Source of the DNA: Fimbriimonadaceae bacterium
Lineage (GTDB): Bacteria > Armatimonadota > Fimbriimonadia > Fimbriimonadales > Fimbriimonadaceae
Length of the DNA: 11,242 nt
Direction: 5' to 3'
Assembly (NCBI GenBank): GCA_022402505.1
Contig: JAKRSE010000292.1
Coordinates: 1-11,242 of the forward strand
Shown here: piece by piece, positions 6,740-11,242 of the stretch
Numbering within the stretch: position 1 is the stretch's first letter
Layout of the letters: each line of letters starts with the position of its first letter
Position numbers and translations under genes: made by a program
Notes under the pieces: model-generated
The model's database searches: none
What the model was told of the DNA's origin: nothing
The model's input: only the letters and a program-made list of their open reading frames with translations

Positions 6740-7278
6740 TGCGGCGCGGCTTCACCCTGACTGAGATTCTGGTCGCGACGGCGGTCATCGCCGTTCTGGC
6801 AGGCATCGTCTATGCCGTCGGATCCTCCGCTGTCCGAAGCGCGAAGGAGACCCGCATCATCAGCAACCTCCGCCAAGTCCACCTGGCCGTCAGCCTCTAT
6901 CGGGAGGAACAGCCGGGGTGTTGCGCCGTAGTCGGAACCCCCGCCGAGATGGGACTGCCGAGCGAAACTGCCCTTGATGCGATTGTTCGAAGGGTCTTTC
7001 CAGATCGCCAAAGCCTGGGCCCCGGCCAGCCAATCCACCCGTACCCCTACATTCCGGCCGCGTCACCACCGAGGTACCAGTACCATGATTGGTGGGACCG
7101 CCACGTTCAGGCCACCGAGGGAAATCCGATTCTGCTGGCAGACTTTTCGAGCTCGGAGTCGAAGAATCTGGCCACCGGTCTTGGACCGTTCTCGGGCCTC
7201 GGTCTGCGGCTCTCTGGCGCGATCACCAAGAAGTCTGGGTTTGGAAGGCCGACGTCTGTCTTGTGGTGGAACCCTTAG
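6736..7278 (+). CDS. Type IV pilin / type II secretion pseudopilin-like protein
   Basis: A prepilin-like protein expected to be cut and N-methylated by a prepilin peptidase and inserted in the inner membrane by its N-terminal helix. The 180 residues begin MMRRGFTLTEILVATAVIAV. Cleavage would follow Gly5 before Phe6, with Glu10 at the conserved +5 position, then a hydrophobic helix to about residue 29. The C-terminal domain (about 40-180) has the NLRQVHLAVSLYREEQPG stretch seen in pilin-like proteins with a G/H-domain (formerly DUF1559-like) architecture, a tyrosine/proline-rich middle (PYPYIPAASPPRYQYHDWWD) and ends RPTSVLWWNP. No pilin assembly genes are nearby, so it is probably a minor or orphan pseudopilin using machinery encoded elsewhere. 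Start is either of two adjacent ATGs (6736 or 6739). It overlaps the upstream ORF by ATGA. Confidence 0.85.
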   Translation: MMRRGFTLTEILVATAVIAVLAGIVYAVGSSAVRSAKETRIISNLRQVHLAVSLYREEQPGCCAVVGTPAEMGLPSETALDAIVRRVFPDRQSLGPGQPIHPYPYIPAASPPRYQYHDWWDRHVQATEGNPILLADFSSSESKNLATGLGPFSGLGLRLSGAITKKSGFGRPTSVLWWNP

Positions 7279-7344
7279 CCTTGCCAGCGAACTTTGACCA
7301 TTCAACACCAAGTGAAGCAAATGAGCATCTGCTCTCCAAAACCT

Positions 7345-7350
7345 TACAAT
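7345..7350 (+). promoter_or_regulatory. -10-like element (TACAAT)
   Basis: TACAAT is the closest match in the window to the bacterial -10 consensus. It ends 9 nt before ATG 7360 and lies in an AT-richer patch. It may drive the 43-aa ORF and, through the GTGA overlap, the membrane protein after it. Confidence 0.4.
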
Positions 7351-7359
7351 GACCTTGGC

Positions 7360-7491
7360 ATGCTGCTTCTACCAGGAGAACAAGTGCGTCGGAAGCTCGA
7401 CGACGTTCCGTCAACGGATTCTCTTCCCTGGCTTCGGCTGTCAGAGCGTGCCCAAGATGGGTTTCGCCTGCGTCGCATTCTTCTGAGGTGA
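7360..7491 (+). CDS. Possible small peptide (43 aa)
   Basis: Reads MLLLPGEQVRRKLDDVPSTD then SLPWLRLSERAQDGFRLRRILLR. It is basic, without a membrane segment, and unrecognised. Support: a TACAAT element 9 nt upstream and a GTGA overlap with the start of the next gene. The frame is open further upstream through ATG 7321 to TTG 7294, so a longer form (56 or 65 residues) is possible. It could also be only a leader peptide or a chance ORF. Confidence 0.3.
   Translation: MLLLPGEQVRRKLDDVPSTDSLPWLRLSERAQDGFRLRRILLR
7476..7481 (+). promoter_or_regulatory. -10-like element (CATTCT) of the 211-aa gene
   Basis: CATTCT ends 6 nt before GTG 7488. Hexamer and gap are identical to those in front of the peroxidase gene at 1853. 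No good Shine-Dalgarno sequence is present. Confidence 0.35.
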
Positions 7492-8123
7492 GAGGAGTGC
7501 GCTGGCTCACTGAGTCGGGCCCGCGGGGCCGTCGGATCCTCTCCGGCGGCCTCGCCGTGCTGGGAACAGTCTTGGTGTGGTGCGGCTGGATGTGGCAGAC
7601 CGAATGGCGCTTCCAGGCAGCCATCACTCGGTTGTTGCGTGACGGAATCGTGCAGCGTCCGATCCGGCTGGTCAACGGCCTTTCGGAGATCTCCGACAAA
7701 AAGTGGAAGCAGATTCATGCACGGGCCATCAAGGCGGTTGGTCCGGTCGAGGTTCGCATCCTGGAGCGGATGGACTCTCAGCAGAACAGCCCAAGATCGT
7801 ACCGGGTGCGACTCACCGGCCGGACCGGCGTCGCTGAGATGACCTTGGCAGGAATGGATCCCACCGGCGGCAACAGCTCCATGGTCCTCACGCCTGGCCT
7901 CGCCCACTTGGCCATTCTCTCTCTGCTCGCAGGCGATACGACCAAAATGCCGGATGGTCCACGCCAGGCTGCCAAGATCTCCGCATATGGCCGTCAGTGG
8001 GCGGAAGAGAAAGGCTTCCTCGCTCAGCTCGGTTTCCATGAGTGGCACATCCTCGGAATGCAGGTCCCGATCCCTCTGGACGACGTCGGGGAGTCACTGG
8101 CTCTTTCTCAGCCAGGCGACTGA
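7488..8123 (+). CDS. Hypothetical single-pass membrane protein (211 aa)
   Basis: Function not recognised. A basic N-terminus (ESGPRGRRI) is followed by one hydrophobic segment at about 18-36 (GGLAVLGTVLVWCGWMW), which predicts a type II anchor with the C-terminal 170 residues outside the cytoplasm. The soluble part contains SDKKWKQIHARAIKAVGPVE, an RVRLTGRTGVAEMTLAGM stretch that looks like beta strands, and a tryptophan-containing C-terminal part (YGRQWAEEKGFLAQLGFHEWH). This layout resembles bitopic accessory proteins of secretion or pilus systems and sits beside the prepilin, but no family match can be claimed. Start GTG 7488 overlaps the stop of the small upstream ORF as GTGA. It ends one base before the degraded fahA repeat begins. 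Long minus-strand ORFs across the same bases lack initiation signals and a hydrophobic pattern. Confidence 0.6.
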   Translation: MRGVRWLTESGPRGRRILSGGLAVLGTVLVWCGWMWQTEWRFQAAITRLLRDGIVQRPIRLVNGLSEISDKKWKQIHARAIKAVGPVEVRILERMDSQQNSPRSYRVRLTGRTGVAEMTLAGMDPTGGNSSMVLTPGLAHLAILSLLAGDTTKMPDGPRQAAKISAYGRQWAEEKGFLAQLGFHEWHILGMQVPIPLDDVGESLALSQPGD

Positions 8124-8124
8124 G

Positions 8125-8175
8125 CCGAATCTGCTTCGGCGACTGCCCGGGAGTCATCCAGCCGGCACGCTAGGT
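8125..8175 (+). repeat. Direct repeat, copy 2: degraded remnant of the fahA 3' end
   Basis: Ungapped match to 6258-6308 with six mismatches. It still reads R-I-C-F-G-D-C-P-G-V-I-Q-P-A-R-stop in the fahA frame. Three of the codon changes alter the residue, so it is no longer under FAH selection. It starts right after the stop of the 211-aa gene and has no coding sequence attached upstream. Confidence 0.85.
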
Positions 8176-8188
8176 ATCCAAAACGGGC

Positions 8189-8204
8189 CCGGCGGCAGTT
8201 CGCC
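8189..8204 (+). other. Weak hairpin after the fahA remnant
   Basis: CGGCG-GCAGTT-CGCCG can form a 5-bp GC stem. There is no T-tract, so terminator function is uncertain; it may be the original fahA downstream signal left beside the remnant. Confidence 0.2.
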
Positions 8205-8256
8205 GTGAGCGATCGACGACCACGAAATCCGCCTCCAGGGAAGATGGGATTCGTGC

Positions 8257-8262
8257 CAGACT
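8257..8262 (+). promoter_or_regulatory. -10-like element (CAGACT) before the interrupted PhyH gene
   Basis: CAGACT ends 6 nt before GTG 8269 and 9 nt before ATG 8272. It resembles TAGACT of fahA. Its spacing supports an original start at 8269 or 8272, upstream of the in-frame TAA. Confidence 0.3.
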
Positions 8263-8271
8263 GCAGGCGTG

Positions 8272-8379
8272 ATGGACTCGACGACGGGAGCCCGGGTGCC
8301 GGCGTGGCAGGACCTTCCTGGCGAGGCGGAAGTCACTCAGTAAGAGGCCGATTACCTGTTCGATCTGCGCGGATTTCGG
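8272..8379 (+). pseudogene. N-terminal part of PhyH gene 1, broken by an in-frame TAA
   Basis: From ATG 8272 the frame reads MDSTTGARVPAWQDLPGEAE-VTQ, then TAA at 8341-8343, then EADYLFDLRGFR running straight into the GTG at 8380. The EADYLFDLRGF(x)VLRG stretch is the classic N-terminal strand-helix of PhyH-family proteins and needs the upstream residues, so translation from 8380 would lack part of the conserved fold. A single base change or a sequencing error (for example GAA to TAA, or a missing base pair of changes) would restore a 303-codon gene. Only CTG codons at 8356 and 8365 could serve as starts between the TAA and 8380. Confidence 0.6.
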
Positions 8380-9183
8380 GTGCTCCGAGGAGCGCTTCGT
8401 CCGGACCGGCTGGAACGGATCAACGCCTGGATCGACTCGCATGATCTCGACTCGCTTCAGCCCGGGCAATGGATCGGCGACGTCGAGGTGCATCGCTACG
8501 GATCGAAGGATGGCGTCAACTTCCAGAACATCATCGAAGGCGGGCCGGTCTTCGAGGAACTGATCGACCATGCCGCCTGGATCGACCAGGTTCGGCGGTA
8601 CATCGAGGTGGACGACCATTGGCTCTCCATCGAAGAGAACTTCCTGAACGTCCGGGAGTCGGGCGGATACATCCCGATCCACTCCGGCGGCCAACTCGTC
8701 CGCTTCACGAGCGACTTTCGGAACAGCGCGGGCCGCTGGGCAGTGGGCCAGATCAACATTCTCATGGCCCTGAACGACATCGGCGAAGGCGATGGGCCGA
8801 CGACGGTGGTGCCGGGCGGGCACAAGTCGCACGAGGACCATCCGCAGCGCAAGACCGCCTGGAATCCGGACCGGCAGACGTCGGGGGCCGAGGCGGTCGG
8901 CATGGTGCAGGTCCCCCTGAAGGCGGGCGATGCCCTGATGTTCACCGACGCGATCACCCACGGCTCGATGCCTCGGACGAACCCGGGACAGAGGCGGGTC
9001 CTGATCTATCGGTACGCGCCGCACCTCCTGGCGAACCGCTTCCACTACCTTCCCTCGCCCGAGCTCCTCGCCCGGCTGACCCCCGAGCGGCGGCGGCTGG
9101 TCATGTCGGTTCCGCCTCGATTTCGGCCGGGCCGAGCGGTGACCGGCGCCGATTTCGAGGGGTTCGAGTGGCGTCAGACTTGA
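8380..9183 (+). CDS. PhyH (phytanoyl-CoA dioxygenase) family protein 1, non-canonical metal site
   Basis: PhyH-family proteins are cytoplasmic non-haem Fe(II)/2-oxoglutarate oxygenases. The 267 residues from GTG 8380 hold the double-stranded beta-helix core: PIHSGGQLVRF (99-109), GQINILMALNDIGEGDGP (123-140), VPGGHKSHEDHP (144-155), the distal THGS with His194, and RRVLIYRY (205-212) with an arginine for 2-oxoglutarate. The expected HxD iron motif is His101-Ser-Gly103; the Asp is missing. The same H-x-G pattern, as far as I recall, occurs in a large uncharacterised PhyH subgroup of environmental bacteria, and resembles the HxA/HxG of Fe/2OG halogenases. The native start is probably upstream but interrupted by a TAA (see 8272-8379), so this gene may be inactive. 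It is followed by a second PhyH gene. Confidence 0.75.
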   Translation: MLRGALRPDRLERINAWIDSHDLDSLQPGQWIGDVEVHRYGSKDGVNFQNIIEGGPVFEELIDHAAWIDQVRRYIEVDDHWLSIEENFLNVRESGGYIPIHSGGQLVRFTSDFRNSAGRWAVGQINILMALNDIGEGDGPTTVVPGGHKSHEDHPQRKTAWNPDRQTSGAEAVGMVQVPLKAGDALMFTDAITHGSMPRTNPGQRRVLIYRYAPHLLANRFHYLPSPELLARLTPERRRLVMSVPPRFRPGRAVTGADFEGFEWRQT

Positions 9184-9204
9184 GGAACCGGCCCTCCCCC
9201 GGGC

Positions 9205-9210
9205 TATCAT
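9205..9210 (+). promoter_or_regulatory. -10-like element (TATCAT) of PhyH gene 2
   Basis: TATCAT ends 7 nt before ATG 9218. It overlaps the alternative ATG at 9209, which would then lie upstream of the transcript start. This favours 9218 as the real start of the second PhyH gene. Confidence 0.45.
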
Positions 9211-9217
9211 GAACCGC

Positions 9218-10075
9218 ATGGCAGAAACGGTTTGGTTCGAAGACGAGCACAGCGACGACTACCCGGAATCGCTCTACCGTTTTCAAGGGGTCGTCCCAAT
9301 GATCGAGACTCTGGCCGACTTCGACGAGTCGGCGATGGAGGTCTACCGAGCCGTCGGAGTCGTCGGCGTGCGCCGGGCCTTCGACCCCGAAGAGGTTCAA
9401 GCGGTCATCAACGCCCTCGCCGAGCTGGTCAGTCGCGAGAGCCTTCCGGAGGGGGTTCAGCTTCAGTTCGAGAGCCGGGCGCGGGACATCCTGCCGTCGC
9501 TCCACGGGCCGGACCGGCTGGATGCAGTGCGCAAGTTCATGCTCTTCGTCCATCTGGACTCCCGGTTGGAGCGGATGGTCTATCACCCGGCGCTCATGCC
9601 GATCCTCCAGTCCATCCTGGGCGAGGACCCGCACATGTTCCAGGACATGGCCCTGCTGAAGCCGCCGGGGATCGGTCGGGAGAAGCCCTGGCACCAGGAC
9701 AACGCCTACTTCAAGGTTCCGCAGTCGGCCGAGGTCGTCGGCGTCTGGGCCGCGCTGGACGAGGCGACCGAGCAGAACGGCTGCATGTTCTTCCGCCCCG
9801 GCGGCCACCGGTCTGGTCCCCTGCCCCACTTCAACCGCCGGGACTGGCAGATCTGCGACTCCGACATCCTGGACCTGGAGGCGGTCTCCGCGCCGCTGCC
9901 TGCCGGAGGCATGGTCATCTTCAACGGCCTGACCCCCCACGGCACCCCCAGCAACCGCTCCAACACCCGCCGCCGGGCCCTGCAGTTCCACTATCGAGGA
10001 AAGTCGGTGCAGGAGACGAGCGACCAGGAGCGACTCGACACCTTCGGCGCAGAAGGGGTCGGGGCCAGCTGCTGA
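9218..10075 (+). CDS. PhyH (phytanoyl-CoA dioxygenase) family protein 2
   Basis: A Fe(II)/2-oxoglutarate oxygenase with an intact metal site. From ATG 9218 it has 285 residues (288 from ATG 9209). The facial triad is His159 and Asp161 in KPWHQDNAYF plus distal His241 in GLTPHGTPSN; RRRALQFHYR after it supplies the 2-oxoglutarate arginine. Other core pieces are MFQDMALLKPPG (140-151), VGVWAALDEATEQNGCMFF and RPGGHRSGPLP. The N-terminal YRAVGVVGVRRAFDPEEV matches the PhyH opening strand. The substrate is unknown; the family oxidises acyl chains, ectoine, phosphonates and many secondary metabolites. It starts 34 bp after the first PhyH gene and its end converges on the UroD-fold gene with a 13-bp gap. 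Confidence 0.9.
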   Translation: MAETVWFEDEHSDDYPESLYRFQGVVPMIETLADFDESAMEVYRAVGVVGVRRAFDPEEVQAVINALAELVSRESLPEGVQLQFESRARDILPSLHGPDRLDAVRKFMLFVHLDSRLERMVYHPALMPILQSILGEDPHMFQDMALLKPPGIGREKPWHQDNAYFKVPQSAEVVGVWAALDEATEQNGCMFFRPGGHRSGPLPHFNRRDWQICDSDILDLEAVSAPLPAGGMVIFNGLTPHGTPSNRSNTRRRALQFHYRGKSVQETSDQERLDTFGAEGVGASC

Positions 10076-10095
10076 AGGAGCTTCGGCCTCAGGCC
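10074..10095. other. Two small inverted repeats at a convergent junction
   Basis: GAAG-GAG-CTTC and, directly after it, GGCC-TCA-GGCC cover the gap between PhyH gene 2 and the UroD-fold gene. The stems are only 4 bp and no T-tract follows, so a bidirectional terminator is possible but weakly supported. Confidence 0.2.
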
Positions 10096-11135
10096 CGGAG
10101 CAGGGCGTCCACCTTCGCCTTGATCGCCTCCTCGCTGCCCGGAACGCTGAGGACATCACACTCGGTGCCCAGGATGAAGGGGTGGCCGGTCTGCCTCATC
10201 TCGCTGACCAGCCGGCGAGTCTGCTCCACCACCTCATCGACCGAGCAGAGCGAGTCGGAGTAGAACCGCTTGCTGGGGAGGTTGCCGTACAGCACGATCT
10301 CCTTGGGAAGCAGGGCGGCGTCTTCGGCGAGGGTGCGGGAGCTTCCCAGGCTCAGGAGTTCCGGCCGAAGCTGGGTGAACGATTCCACCATGGCGGGGAC
10401 AAGTTCGCCGCAGTCGTGGAAGATCACCTGGACGCCTTGGGCATGAACCTCCTCGATCAGCCGCCGATTCGGCTCGATCACCAGCCTCTGGAAGACGTCG
10501 CTCCCCTCGGCGATCTGATTCGGCGAGAAGTAGGCGATGTTCGCCGCCGGCTCGCAGATGAAGACGACCCGGGCCCCGGCGTCGATCTGAGCGTAGAGGG
10601 TGCGGCGGATGGCGGCTTCGGCCAGCTTCAGGGTCTGCTCCAGCATCTCGACCTCCTCGTCGTCCTCGCCGGACATCCCCATGCCGCTCATGAAGACCGG
10701 CTCGATCGGGGTCGCCATGAGCTTGGTCGTCAGGCTGAACGGGCCGATCGCCATGCCGCAGGGGACCTCCCGGCCCTCATCGGCCACCCGGCGGACGGCT
10801 TCGGCGGTCGCCCGGGCCCGGGGGCTCAGCGGCTTTTCACGAGTGACTCCCGCAATCGTTGCGTCGCTCGGGGCGGCATCCAGATGGGCGGTCGCCGCAT
10901 CCTCCGCGCCGATCCCCATGAAGCCGGTGAGCAGGTCCTCCTTTTCCACCTTCAGGTCCATCAGCGGCAGGGCGACGGGGCAGCCGTAGCGTCGCGCCGC
11001 TTCGAGGCAGACTTCGCCCAGCCGCACCCCGTCCAGAAGGATGTCGGCCGAATCGGGCTTCTCGTGGAGCACCAGATCGGTCCCCACCGGGAATCGGGCG
11101 CCGCGTTCGGCGAGGTCAAGAAAGAGATTCGGCAT
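10089..11135 (-). CDS. UroD-fold methyltransferase-like protein (MtaA/CmuA-type)
   Basis: Belongs to the uroporphyrinogen decarboxylase superfamily. The 348 residues fit the MtaA/CmuA branch, which transfers methyl groups from corrinoid proteins, rather than true HemE. Evidence: MDLKVEKEDLLTGFMG (59-74), GPFSLTTKLM (131-140), DAGARVVFICEPAANIAYFSP (split at 185-205), then the zinc-ligand pattern IFHDCGEL (His240, Cys242) and TECDV (Cys326), the HxC...C motif of MtaA-like enzymes. HemE, by contrast, has no such zinc site. No corrinoid protein or substrate-specific methyltransferase is visible, so the partner and substrate are unknown. Its ATG lies 20 nt inside the end of a paralogous gene, without a Shine-Dalgarno sequence, implying translational coupling. 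Assigning a methyl-transfer role is family-level inference. Confidence 0.85.
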   Translation of the reverse strand: MPNLFLDLAERGARFPVGTDLVLHEKPDSADILLDGVRLGEVCLEAARRYGCPVALPLMDLKVEKEDLLTGFMGIGAEDAATAHLDAAPSDATIAGVTREKPLSPRARATAEAVRRVADEGREVPCGMAIGPFSLTTKLMATPIEPVFMSGMGMSGEDDEEVEMLEQTLKLAEAAIRRTLYAQIDAGARVVFICEPAANIAYFSPNQIAEGSDVFQRLVIEPNRRLIEEVHAQGVQVIFHDCGELVPAMVESFTQLRPELLSLGSSRTLAEDAALLPKEIVLYGNLPSKRFYSDSLCSVDEVVEQTRRLVSEMRQTGHPFILGTECDVLSVPGSEEAIKAKVDALLRA

Positions 11136-11242
11136 AGGTTCGGAAGGCGAGGGCCTGAGGGAGCGGGGTCTTGGCCGGGATCTCGCACCCGGCTCCGATG
11201 ACGTAACGGTCGCCGGCGGCGGCGTGGCAGGCGGCCAGGTCG
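11116..11242 (-). CDS. UroD-fold methyltransferase-like protein, C-terminal 41 residues (cut by window edge)
   Basis: Minus-strand frame open from the window edge to a TGA at 11116-11118. The visible end reads DLAACHAAAGDRYVIGAGCE followed by IPAKTPLPQALAFRTYAESLS. The GxGCEIPxxTPxxN-like ending is the standard C-terminus of MtaA/CmuA-type UroD proteins, with the cysteine as third zinc ligand. It overlaps the start of the next UroD-fold gene by 20 nt, so the two are a tandem, probably co-translated pair. The sequence differs from the corresponding end of its neighbour (ILGTECDVLSVPG), so they are diverged paralogues, not a recent duplication. Confidence 0.7.
   Translation of the reverse strand, partial: DLAACHAAAGDRYVIGAGCEIPAKTPLPQALAFRTYAESLS

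Larger units (their letters stand above)
6309..8124 (+). mobile_element. Putative inserted segment bracketed by fahA 3'-end repeats
   Basis: The segment lies between an intact and a degraded copy of the fahA 3' end. This is the footprint left when DNA integrates at a gene's 3' end and restores it, or when a partial duplication is later filled. It carries four plus-strand ORFs (121 aa, prepilin, 43 aa, 211 aa) and little else. Parts of it, notably about 7280-7350, are visibly less GC-rich than the flanking genes. I find no integrase, transposase, terminal inverted repeats or tRNA gene, so if it was mobile it is now, or always was, non-autonomous. Recombination between related strains is an alternative source. 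Confidence 0.4.

Noticed and set aside
7344..8048. Minus-strand ORFs across the 211-aa gene
   Set aside because: They lack a Shine-Dalgarno or -10-like signal and any coherent hydrophobic or domain pattern, while the plus-strand frame has a clean membrane anchor.
6309..8124. Insertion sequence or transposon
   Set aside because: No transposase, DDE-like or tyrosine-recombinase motif, and no terminal inverted repeats were found; only the fahA-derived direct repeats support insertion.
9232..10263. A 343-codon plus-strand ORF in another frame of PhyH gene 2
   Set aside because: Arg/Pro-rich shadow frame of an intact PhyH gene; it also runs through the end of the convergent UroD-fold gene.
1..11242. 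CRISPR array, tRNA or rRNA genes
   Set aside because: No regularly spaced repeats, no cloverleaf-like sequence with a TTC-containing T-loop and no rRNA core sequence were noticed on reading both strands.

Overview
This is a GC-rich bacterial window with a dense, mostly single-gene layout. No gene is a clear taxonomic marker. A GFTLTE-type prepilin, PhyH-type dioxygenases, UroD-fold methyltransferase-like genes and start codons sitting just behind -10-like hexamers suggest a non-proteobacterial environmental lineage. Armatimonadota (Fimbriimonadia-like) is my tentative guess, with low confidence.

Left part (1-5049). An ATP-type 6-phosphofructokinase (minus) diverges from queF (plus), which makes the 7-deazaguanine precursor of queuosine. 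A membrane-anchored glutathione-peroxidase-family thiol peroxidase and a Tat-exported PhoX/DUF839 protein follow on the plus strand. A DUF389 multi-spanning membrane protein converges on phoX and diverges from the next gene.

Middle (5050-8175). A complete fumarylacetoacetase gene (last step of tyrosine/homogentisate catabolism) is followed by about 1.8 kb holding four closely packed plus-strand ORFs: an unknown 121-aa protein, a type IV pilin-like protein, a possible 43-aa peptide and an unknown single-pass membrane protein. The first two overlap by ATGA and the last two by GTGA. A second, decayed copy of the last 51 bp of the fumarylacetoacetase gene region lies immediately after this block. 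The block is therefore bracketed by direct repeats of a gene's 3' end, the footprint expected of an insertion at that site. No integrase or transposase is visible.

Right part (8176-11242). Two PhyH-type Fe(II)/2-oxoglutarate dioxygenase-like genes lie in tandem. The first is interrupted by an in-frame TAA inside its conserved N-terminus and carries His-Ser-Gly where the second has the usual His-Gln-Asp. Converging on them is a minus-strand pair of UroD-fold genes overlapping by 20 nt, the first cut by the window edge. Both keep the C-terminal Cys typical of MtaA/CmuA-like zinc sites. The dioxygenase and UroD-fold genes may share a role in small-molecule demethylation or oxidation, but nothing here identifies a substrate.

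Across the window, eight or nine ORFs have a T/C-A-N-N-N-T hexamer ending 6-9 nt before the start codon and no Shine-Dalgarno sequence, consistent with widespread leaderless transcription. Only pfk and the prepilin show recognisable Shine-Dalgarno sites.
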